Of a DNA stretch of 38,918 nucleotides, positions 20,145 to 30,003 are shown piece by piece. The stretch comes from Ectocarpus siliculosus (Eukaryota; Sar; Phaeophyceae; Ectocarpales; Ectocarpaceae), in contig FN648790.1 in assembly GCA_000310025.1 (NCBI GenBank), positions 3,909 to 42,826 of the forward strand. The letters are read 5' to 3'. A program made the translations under genes and the position numbers. Numbering within the stretch: the first letter of the stretch is position 1; every line of letters starts with the position of its first letter. The notes below the pieces were generated by a model that was not told the origin of the DNA, did no database searches, and saw only the letters and a program-made list of their open reading frames with translations.

Positions 20145-20579
20145 CTAGCTAGGCTTGTCGTCCGGACTGTCACGTGGATAAGTTACTACAGCACGTGATC
20201 CGCTGTTTTCCTGGCCTGATGTGAAGACTAAAGCTGCAATTTCCGGTGCTGAAACCTTTTCACCTACAACGGGTCCGTCGTTTGTTCCGCTTACTTCAGC
20301 GAACTCAATGTACGCAGGGTCCGCGGATTCAGCGTGGTGGGCGTTAGGTTGATTAATTATGCTATTTACAGCAGATCGGTATTGTGTTGTGCCCACGGAA
20401 TATTGTTGTGCACATACATGCGTTAGTAAAGTTGTCGCGATGTTTGCGTCTAATTTAAGAGATGAAATGTTCTGTGTGAATTCAGAATCGTATATGTAAA
20501 ACCTCGAGTTGTTCGACACGGAATAGTTCTCATAATGAATGTTGTTGGAGGTCGAATATGCGGTTGTAAGCACGTCCAT
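20145..20579 (-). pseudogene. Second Helitron Rep/helicase fragment, N-domain
   Basis: A 144-residue frame from ATG at 20579. Three blocks appear in the order and spacing of the Helitron-like N domain: RFYIYDSEF (family: QLYVYD), then KLDANIATTLL followed by QYSVGTTQYRSAV (family: LN..L...L, NPFV..YR.A), then VSAPEIAALV...RAVVTYPRD (family: LPTADEVAAI...RDIVV..R). This match is by recalled family pattern only. The frame ends at 20145 before the expected region leading to the Rep His motif. It is not the same family as the 1575-2243 fragment. It lies downstream of a decayed minus-strand frame at 20580-21656, probably its N-terminal part. Confidence 0.55.
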
Positions 20580-21656
20580 GCAAGGTGAGCATTGAGCATT
20601 GAAGGGGCTGGCGGTTCATCCCATGTCATTCTTTAAATACCACCTGCGCCTAATGCAGTAAATCCGAAAATCCCTGTGTACCTTCTTTGAGCAGAAATGA
20701 ATTTAGTACTTTCAAACAGCGCAATAAGATGGTGGGGGATAGATTTGAGAGGATGGATATCTGACTTGCCTTTGTTACAGCGATTTTATGTTTTTCTTTT
20801 TTCCAAAGTTGAGCATTGGAGTGAGAACATGTGATATTTTGTGGATCATCCAAATGCGTGTGTTTTAGAGGCGTCCCGATTGCGAGTCAATGTCTTGCAC
20901 TCGAAGGCGTATTTGGTTGTTAGCATCACCGCGATGGCTGTCTAGACTCGGTGCCGGTAAACTTGGTGCACGATTCCTCATTTGGCTAAAATGTTGACGT
21001 ATCATATCGAGTTCAGGGTCTGAGTCGTGTTGTGTGTTATTGTTTGCATTGCGACGTCGACGTTCCGTTCAGGTTCCAGCACGTCTTCGTCTGCGAGATC
21101 TTGCTAGTTATGCGTGTTGCGTGTTATCCGCATTCGGTGACGTGCTTGAACTTCTTGCCGTCGGACGAGTTGGCACCAGCGTAAAGACGTCACACCGCGT
21201 GGATAGTATTCCACTCTGACAACAACAGCAAGCAAAAAGGGCATTGTTGTGGAGACAGGCGGACATTCCTTGATAGAGAGAAATTGCTTTTACCTTTGTA
21301 GCCGCGGCTGTTGACCTGTTCGGTTTGAATCCCGAGCGAATTAGTACCTCCCACCGGGGCGAGGCAGAGCTGGCACGGCTTGGGGTACGTTGTCGACGGG
21401 GTGAGGATGGTGCAGGATACGCAGGATACGCTACAACTGCGTCCTTGTCGCGCTTGTTGCTACGGTCGCAAGGGGCAAACTTGCCTTTACCGTCGCGCTT
21501 GTTAATGAGCTAAAGGTGACCGCCGTCGTCGCAGTCGGGCCCGGGGCAAGGCCAGTTGGGGTCGGTCTTTTGTACAGGGCGGCGGGACTCTCCACTACGA
21601 CTCTCTGACTGGGTGGACTTACGCTTTGCTGGGGAGCGACGGGAGAGGGCGTTCAT
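20580..21656 (-). pseudogene. Decayed N-terminal part of a minus-strand gene
   Basis: From ATG at 21656 (MNALSRRSPAKRKS) one frame stays protein-like for 263 codons to TAA at 20867, but contains TAG (21512), TAA (21110) and TGA (21071). It is basic and Ser-rich, with WPCPGPDC near residue 35, an RRRRNANNN stretch and a hydrophilic end. An intron from a GTAAAA donor at 21293 to a TTGTCAG acceptor at about 21217 is possible, but it would not remove the stops. A short frame at 20853-20650 (CSHSNAQLWKKEK) recalls the Cys/Trp/Glu zinc region of Helitron proteins. Three different stop codons argue for decay, not recoding. Confidence 0.4.
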
Positions 21657-22997
21657 GTTTTGTTGCAGCTGAAGGTCGATGCGGGAATGAGAGGGGAGTC
21701 GAAAATGAGAGTGACCGGGTGGGGCCGGTGGGGCTGGAGCACGTTTTCACGCTTTACAGACAGGCTAAATTCTGACTACCTTGGAGAGGAAATTCGGAAC
21801 ATTCGACGAAATGTGCACTCTTTCATTCACTCTGCACAGATTCTGACAAACTTCCAGCAAATATTCGAACTTCTGACAAACTTCCAGCAATTATTCCATG
21901 AAACGGTGTGGTATCACGAAAAGTTCATCTCTCTTGTTTAACTGTATATATACGATATAGCGCAGTCTACAGCTGCACCTTCAATACAACAACAGCAGTA
22001 CAACAACAGCAGTGTTCACAGTATTACAGAAGACATCCGCCTCCAACCTTGCAGCACTTGCAGCAATTGATTATGCCGTGAGATTTTCGTGCATGTTCAA
22101 GCTCAAAACAAAGCAATCTAAAGTTAGTTGTGGCGTACCACAAACAACAACAGTCATTCTACAGTTGTCCAATCTTCCTTACTACAGCTGTAGAATACGT
22201 GCATCTTGGAGGGTGTGTGTGGCATATACGTAGTACGTAACCATCCGCGCGGTGACAATACACGATGCACATACATACTACTCCAGTTCGCATTGCTTAC
22301 GCTAGAGAAGGTGACAGGATGCATGCATGCACTACTACTGTACCTACAACGCATACCACATAGTACGGACAGTCTGTCGATATCTATCTACAGATAGATG
22401 AGACCATGCGGCAAAAAAAAATCTGTGCTAGGTACTACATGCATGCATGCTTGTACTTCAAGTATGTGTCATGATTGATGAATTGACGTTCTCCGAAATC
22501 TCGTCCAATGAGCTGCGTGATTCTTTAGAGATCACAGTCCCTTGAAATCCCTTGCGTAGACGCGGCCGGATGCAGGAGTTTTAGCCGTACTTCACGGTGC
22601 TGTAACTCGGCTCGCCCTTGGAGTCTAGAGCTCGCGACAGGGGCGCTGTGATCGTGAAAGTGGCACGCCCACGTCGGCGAAGACGGCCGAAAAAACTGTT
22701 TAAACCCCATTTGAAAACAATTAAAACCGATGTACCGCGCCGCAACCTCTAGCTCAATGACTAAAGAGTGGTTGCGTGCATTGACCGTGCTGGAACTCTA
22801 CTCGCCTTTGGAGATTCCAGCTCGCGACAGGGGCGCTGTGATTTGAGACTGGCCCGCTGCAGCGGGCAACAGCCGACGAAAAAAAAAGTCTCAACGCGAC
22901 CGCGAACTGATGCACCGAAAAAAAATGTCTTGCCTTTAGAGTGCAACAAAGATTGAACTCTTGCGTCTCAGGTCTCCGACATAATTGTAGTTAGGCC
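21657..22997. other. No recognisable gene
   Basis: Contains a 30-base direct duplication (TTCTGACAAACTTCCAGCAA at about 21840 and 21869), ACAACAGCAGT repeats near 21990-22015, GCATGCATGC runs near 22320 and 22440, and the paired repeat listed separately. No convincing exon was seen. Confidence 0.5.
22598..22843. repeat. Paired 55-57-base repeat
   Basis: The block GTGCTG.AACTC..CTCGCC..TTGGAG...AGCTCGCGACAGGGGCGCTGTGAT occurs at about 22598-22652 and 22787-22843. The last 23 bases are identical. Spacing is about 190 bases. Confidence 0.8.
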
Positions 22998-23044
22998 TAT
23001 ACTCACAGGATGATCGTCGTGACGTGATACATTTCTTGTTATTA

Positions 23045-24045
23045 GACAGTTTCGGAACCGAAAAAAAGCTGAAATAAGGAAATATATTTTGAGTTAAGCC
23101 ATCGTTCTGAGGATCGTTCCCGACAGTCTCGCCAGAACCCAAGATAAGGGGAAAATAATCAGATTTAACAGCGGAGGGAGGCTCGTTTTGTGGAAAATTT
23201 TGCCAACTTTTCGATTTAGCAGCTTTCTTTGGAATAACACATCAGGCACCACACACAACACATCATCAGGCACCACCCATCCATACGCACACACACAGTC
23301 TGCAAGAGCATGTCCAGCGGCCGCCTAAATAAAACCCAGCGCCCAGCGCAAAGGCCCTGAAGTTGGCGCGCCACCAACACAGAAAGGGGAAGGCTGCGCG
23401 GTCAGAAAACCAAGTTGGGGGTGGTTGTTGCGCGCTTTAGGTCAGCAACACGCGCCCGTCACACACAGGTTGAAGCAAGGGGGAGAAAGAGCGCCGGAAC
23501 GAACCGCGGCAACCGACGACGTAGAGGAGATGGCAGCACCGCCAGCAAAGGGCAGAGAGGAGCAAGAGCACGCAGTTGCCTTCTGGTGACGCGCCGCAAG
23601 AGCATTCTCTGCTTCTACTTGAGAGAGCGTGTTTGACTTCGATGTGCCCCCGCCCCCAAAAAAACGCCCTCTCCCCAACGCTTGAAATGCGTTTCACAGC
23701 ACTTCGTACAGGGCTGCCGGGCAGTATGTGTACTTCCTGTCGCTGTTCTGGTGCGAGTTCGTGTGCTGGGGTTGAGGGGGCAACACAGACACGCACACGC
23801 ATGCATGCACGCACACTCAACAGCAGTGGGCGCGGTGATCAGGGTGCAGCTGTCACGCAGCGCACCACAACAAAGTAGTACCTGCGAACAGGGGAAGTTC
23901 GTTGGGTGACTGTCGTCCCACAGCCAATCACATGAAGCCGCCTTAAGTCGGAAAATATTCGCCTGCAGGAAGTTTCCAGGAAACTTTCTTATCTCAAATA
24001 TGCTTCCTTATCTCAGCAAATTTGGAGCCCCAGACCGAAACTGTG
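23045..24045. mobile_element. 1,001-base TIR element nested in arm C
   Basis: The ends read GACAGTTTCGG and CCGAAACTGTG, inverted repeats differing only at the outermost base. Weaker inverted similarity extends about 60 bases (GCTGARATAAGGAA...ATATTTTGAG.TAAG). The element is flanked by TATTA on both sides (23040-23044, 24046-24050). Arm A has a single TAGTA at the matching site, giving an empty-site comparison. No transposase frame was seen; the interior holds CA-rich and GC-rich sequence. Superfamily is uncertain: the CACAG end and five-base duplication recall Transib, but that is weak. Confidence 0.8.
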
Positions 24046-26356
24046 TATTACTATGAAAAAAAAACCAAAATGGCTCTGATAATCGTTTTGTACAGCGGTA
24101 TGGACCAGACGCCGACTGTTGTACATAAAAGTTGTACGAGTGTCGACTTCGTTGTGCTGTGACAGCATCTTCCACGCACTTCTGCCAGCGATGGTTTGTT
24201 GTGTGGAGTCTTGTAGGTCGAGATACAGCAGTGGGATTCTCGGGTTGTGGAGGCAAAAGTATACCTGCAGCCACAGCAAACATTTGCATGCATAGCTCGA
24301 CTACCGCCGTGCTGCTGTGTTTTTGCTACAGACCAACTGGATGGGATACTTCCTGCCACGGCGAACCATACTACAATGCGATGCAAAACATCCGTTCTTG
24401 TGTCGTGCGGCTGCTTCATGTATCGACGACAGATACACAAGCAGAGCTCTCGCGACGTTGTCGTCACCGCGCGGGAGGACCCCTCCGAGATCTTCCACAT
24501 ATATGGTGCTCGGACGACAGCAGTACTACTACAATGCATAGATGTTGTAGGAGAGTGGAGTTGTGCTGTCACGGCATCTTGCACGCACTCTCCTACCGGT
24601 GCTTGCGTCGATTGGAGTCTTCTACGCCGGAAGACAAGAGTGGTTTGGGTTCCGGGTTGGTTGTGCAAGCAAACGTGCCTGCAACAACAGAGGATACGGT
24701 GTTCTATTTATTATTATCCCGCTCACCTTTTTTTTTTTTTTGCAACATGATGCATTTTTTTTTTCTTAATATGACACAACGAATCCATCTCTGTCATAGA
24801 AAAGAGTCAGAGACAGAATAGCAATGAATTCATAGCGTCAGAAAAAGCTACCTGTATGTCTACGATTTCCCAGACAGCATATAGGGACATCTATCTCCCC
24901 TGCGGCATTTTTCCATTTTCCTTTGGCACTGCCGAGAAGACCGCCGTATCTTTACGCAGTCCAACTTTCGCTTTTATCATTTTACAGCGAACGACGCAGG
25001 ACGGGTCGACCTTCATCATGCCCACCTGCGACTATCGTATCGACGAGACGCCGACTGTACATAGTCGTAAGAGTGTGGAGTTAGCTGTGTTGTGACAGCA
25101 TCTTCCACGCACTACCCCGTCCGATACATACAGCAGTGACTATATGCAAGCAAGTGTCCGTGCAACAACGACAGAAAAAAAAAATGCGTGCATGCATACA
25201 TACGTAGATAACTCGATAACTGTTTTTGCTTCACAGCAGGACAATTTCAGGTTGGCATTTTTCTTTGACACTGCCGGAGACCGGTGGGTCTGTACGAAGT
25301 CCACGTTCCGCTTTTGTTTTTTTTTTACGATTTTACCCCGGAGACGCAGGAAAGCTCCAACTTCACGATGCCCACCTTCTCCATGTTTGTAAGGGAATTT
25401 CGTCGACATATTCCGTTTCTGAATAAATATTCGTTGCACTGCGCCGCGTCTGTGCATTTCATCTTTGGTAGACCTACCCGTACACGGACGGACGGGCGAG
25501 AACGAGATGCTTGTTCCATACGTGCATATTTGTATGAGGATAAAAAAAAAGGGCAAGATGTACCACTTGGTGACGTCACATAGGATGACAAAACTTGAAA
25601 AAGTAGAAGACGGTAACCTGTACTTCACATTTGTTAATACACGCCGGACTTCTTCCGCACTTCTGGGTTCGAATCCAAAAACCAAACCGCAAACACCCTA
25701 TTATTACCGATCGCCCTCGACAATTTGTGACGTTTGTCACCAGTTCGTGGTTCTCCGGCGTCCGACCCATTGAACATACCACCACGAGTGATTACGCGAA
25801 CTCATCACAACACTACACCGTAGTTCTCCACCAGAAGACCCAAAAACGTGTCGCAGGCGCTGCCAATTGAAACGGCTTTCTTCTTTGATGTACCCGCAAA
25901 GATTGGCATATTTTGGGGACAGCTGCAGTGATTGTTCGATCAGCTGCCATCACACCAGACACCCGATCGATGAGGATGATGCGTACTGCGGCATTACAGG
26001 AAAGACCGAGTACGTGTTGGAGTCCATGCGCACTGCAAACGACAACAAAAACCATGGTCGTGCGTCAGAGTGTCCCAAACATGTAATACTATCAGGTTGA
26101 AACAGCCGGACGCCATGGACGGAAAAAGGCTCGTATGACGCGACTTTCGGTGCACATCAGCATCAACTGACGAAGTAAGCAGTATGACACCAAAACAGCA
26201 ATCGGGAAAATCTGACTGTTTTTACTGGGCCTTCCTAACGATTCCGAAACATGACACCCACGTCATTCACAAGTCCAGCCCCACCAATAGGTTTCTAGCG
26301 CTCAACCCTACCACACTGCAACCCAGCGCTTTACCACGCACGGTACACCCCAACTC

Positions 26357-26634
26357 ATGACCGATCCAAGTGATCGCGGCAGCAACCGCCGACGAAACGA
26401 CACAAACACAAGCAACCGCCGGTACCGAGTTGCCAACGCCACCGACATAAACACGCGTCGAGGGGCTCAGCGTGCTTCCTCCGCCGATGCCCTCAACGCC
26501 CATCGTAGAGCACAATAATGTGCGTCGGCAGAGGCCATCAACAGCCGTCGTAGAAGTCGCCATTCCGACAGAGCACAACAGCTCAACGCCGCACGTCGAC
26601 GGCGTAGAGCGACCGTCATCAACAACAAACCGGG
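26357..26634 (+). pseudogene. Helitron N-terminal fragment (arm C)
   Basis: Starts with ATG at 26357 and matches the first 90 residues of the 1575-2243 fragment with several substitutions. A TAA at 26516-26518 breaks the frame at codon 54. Similarity stops at about 26634, before the zinc region. It is a dead relic. Confidence 0.75.
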
Positions 26635-29600
26635 AAAACTTAGACTTCGCGTTCAGAACTGGACTTCGCGTTGAGGAACGGTCCCGAACCGACGCCAAAC
26701 CGTCGATTTGATTCCGAAAACCAAATCAAACACGTCACGGCCTGCGACACCAAACGACCAATCGCCCCAAAAACTTCCTCATCGGCCGCCGCTCCAAACG
26801 GGCACTGGTAAGCCCCTACGCTGGTGTGCGCATGCTCTGGTGTATGGTAGACATGTTGCCGTTGCTTTGGCGCGTGTAGGCAGCACCGCGGCCTCATGGC
26901 AAAAAACCTAATCACCACGTCGGAGAGAGGGAGAGAGAACGAGCCCTCGGTCACACACACACCCAAAAAAAAAGCTTTACGTGTGTCGTGGCTCCTGGCG
27001 TACATGTTGGAGACTGCTGTCCCTCGGCTCACGCACGCCCTACTCTACACACACACACACAGCACGTTGGTAGTGGATAGACAGACGTACAGCAGCAGTA
27101 GGGATAGAAGGAGAGATACAGGGCATCATCACGGGTAGGATGGAGAAGAAGAAGAAGAAGAAGAAAGAAGAGCGCAGTCGGGGCAACAACGAAAAGTCAG
27201 CCCAATCAAGGACAGGCCGATCTCGTTTGGACATCCACCCGAGCAGGGCGCGCCACAAGCAACGCCTGCCTGATTTGCTCGTGACCCTGTCGGCACGCTC
27301 TCTCTTGATACATGTGCGGGTCTATTGTGGCTCTGCCTGTACTCTCTCTTTCTCGAAACGTGTGCCGGTCGGTGGTCTATCCACCTTTTGTTTTTTTCGG
27401 TCGCATGTCCTCCTCCTCCTCCTCCTTCTGTTTTGACCCTTCCTTGCAACGACCGCTCCTCATGTATGTATAAACAAAGTGTACGTGCTCCCTCGCACAA
27501 CAACAACAACAGCACACGCGAGCAAGCCTTTGACCTGTCTGTAGCTGACCTTCCACACAGCACGCGGCGAAGGAGTAGAGAGCTGCGCAAACCTAGTGGC
27601 AGAAAGGGTTGCGAGGAGAAGAGCACAGCGTGTGTACGCAGGTAGGTATGCATAGGACTTCGCCCCCCCTCTGTCAGCGTAGGTATTGTAGTAGTCTTCT
27701 TCTTTATGTGTGTTGTCGTACAGCAGTAACTACTGCCGTATTTCCTTCTCCGCCGTGAAACTGAACCTGCAGCAGCAGTATACCACCACCGTCCGTTGCA
27801 CAGACGGAGTGGCTAAAATGGACGTAATCATGTGTGATTGTTTGTTCGACGAGTCGAACCAAATGTTGGTGACGGGTACCGTTCGGCAAGGGTGATGAAA
27901 TGGACGCACTGCTTCGATCCCCGCGGACAGGTCAGACAACACCGGGTCCGAGAACAGCAGTGCGTTCCTGCCTAAAGACAAGCAGGGGGTCATCCGAGCT
28001 TGGTTTTGGTCGCCTATCTGGGAGAGCCCATGATGTACTTCTGCTGTAGAAGGGAGATGTCGCCTATCTGGGAGGGCCCATGATGCACTCACTGCTGCTG
28101 TAGTAGAAGAAGGGAGACGAGCCAACTTCTTCTATTTGCGAGCCAGGTACGGTGCCTCTCTCACAACAACTGCTGTACTACTGTAGGCTACTTGTATTGG
28201 TGTTTTACATGATGAGAAGGTAGGGGTATTCGATATCAACAACGGAAGCATGGTGTACAGACGCTCTTCCGCGACTTTGTACTGCCTGTTGATAAGCACG
28301 ATGACCACTAGATCACTAGTCAGGGTTGCGGTGCGCTCGCCATTTGACGAGGGGGGTTTCTGTGTAGTCTCACAATGAGTTTTGTCTGTTGTCACTCTTG
28401 GTGTGAAACGTCGTTCCTGCTTTAGTTAAGCTCTCCTTCTGGAGCAGTGACCGATACTAGGAGTTGCAATGTCACGAGATAGATTTTGTTTTGTCGTGGT
28501 GCTCGTCACGCTTTTCCTCCTTGTTTGGCTCTGTTTTGCTATGCTGCCACTCCATGCCCCTTGTCTAAGCTGATGATACGTTTGGCCGCGTCTTCCATGG
28601 TCAGGGGCGTCGTTGCTTGGACCACCGCTTGGAATGGAGGACAGGGGAGATGGAAAGAGGCTACACAGGAGTGGAACAGCTTGCAATGGAGGACAGGGGA
28701 ACATGGGTCGGGGCGGTACCTTGGGAAAGCTTGAGACCACGTCTGGGGCTGCACGTGATCGAAAGAAGGCGACGCGGCGGGGCGGGGATAATAATTAGAA
28801 GTGCGTACCAATCGGATTGCAGGCCGTTTTCCCTCCCAAGTATGGAGCACGTTCGGGCAGCAAGTGGATACTCTTATTTTGTTTTAGGCGTAAGTTGGCG
28901 TAGGATTCGGTGGTAACTGTTTGTTGCGCGGGGGCATGAAGGGTGGAGCACGCACGAGGGACCACACCCGCTCCGCATGCTAGAGTGAGAGGTAGCGGCG
29001 CATCAATAATAGTATCAGCAGTGGTGTGGCAGAAGGTTCTGAGTTCGGCGTTTGTAGCGCCCCTCGTGCTTGCTGTTGTCGCAACAGGTTTGAAAGCAGC
29101 CGCATGTGATAAAGGTCGAGAGGCAGCGAGATGAGTAATCCTAGGCACGTTATTCGTGACTGTTTGTACACGCCTCTGTATACAGCATTGGCAACGTCAG
29201 GAGACGAAGCGTTGCCGTCGTCTTACAGCAACCGAATGTCTAAATGTGATGCATGTAGAGGCGCGTACTAAATTTGTACGGTTACCCACTTCGTTTGTGT
29301 GGAAGGTCCAACCCTCCAACCCTCTTCTTCAGTAGAAGAGAGTGCCCACCCAACAACACAAGAAAAGTTCCCTTTTTTTTTTACTTTTGTACCATTGAAA
29401 GAACCAATCGTCCACTCACATAGAAACAGGGACGATGAAGCGAGGAGATGGCAGTGGCCGCCAAGCATTTCGAACAACGTATACGTTTCACACCACACTC
29501 CGTCACTCGCTATGGGTAAACCGACGCCCGTCCAACAAAGTAGATCATTCCGCACACCGATACCGTTGGGACGTTGCACGTTGATACTGCCCAAGAAACG

Positions 29601-30003
29601 GGTGTGTGTCCGTCGCCTACAATTAATTCGTTCTACCGTGCTGCTACTTGAATGTGAAACGATGCGAAATTAGTCGACGGGCAAGAAACGAACAGAAAAA
29701 AATATACACCCTGAGAGAAACTGGCGAGGGTGCACTCGGGAGTTCCTCAGTAGACTCAATCATGCTCTTCCCGGTACCTCCCCCCCCCAAAAAAAGAAGA
29801 GTACACCCTCCCAACCCCCTCCCCTCTCCTATTGCCTTTAGTACCGGAGCAGTCTCCACACCAACGACACAGACAGCAATTATTGTTCCTTGAAGACGGC
29901 CATCTCTATATTGCCATTACCCATGTGGCCGAAAAAACAAATGCAAGAAAAAAAAACGGTAGTCGACTTCTCTGTACTACCTCTGTATGGAAAACAACAA
30001 GCT
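26635..30003. other. No convincing gene in 3.4 kb
   Basis: Holds an ACACAC run (27047-27060), a GAA/AAG run (27143-27173), a CTCCTC run (27411-27427) and several long but low-complexity frames on both strands. Around 28630 and 28685 the block AATGGAGGACAGGGGA is repeated. 29299-29673 (plus) and 29594-29268 (minus) are open frames of over 100 codons with no recognisable domain. 29940-29960 and 29790 have A and C runs. The part near 30003 may carry the 3' untranslated region of the next gene. Confidence 0.45.
28008..28090. repeat. Short tandem duplication
   Basis: TCGCCTATCTGGGAGRGCCC followed by ATGATG occurs at about 28009-28034 and 28062-28087, with related GTAGAAGGGAGA blocks after each copy. 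Confidence 0.8.

Larger units (their letters stand above)
22998..26634 (+). repeat. Helitron-associated repeat, arm C
   Basis: Inverted counterpart of arm A. It begins TACTCACAGGATGATCGTCG at about 23002, is cut at 23044 by a 1,001-base insertion, resumes at 24046 and runs to 26634. It carries three copies of the GTGCGTGGAAGATGC-type module on the minus strand (near 24150-24180, 24560-24590 and 25085-25115). It also carries a GGGTTCGAATCC box at about 25664, which arm A also has near 2925. It ends abruptly inside the Helitron coding sequence. Confidence 0.75.

Noticed and set aside
23045-24045. Firm assignment of the nested element to Transib or PIF/Harbinger
   Set aside because: The TATTA duplication and CACAG end give weak and conflicting hints and no transposase is present.
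25640-25700. Possible tRNA gene around GGGTTCGAATCC
   Set aside because: Only the T-loop-like box is present; no acceptor stem pairing, anticodon arm or A box was found.
27129-27653. 174-residue minus-strand frame
   Set aside because: Low-complexity Ser/Leu/Gly runs from GAA and CTC repeats; no domain and no splice signals.
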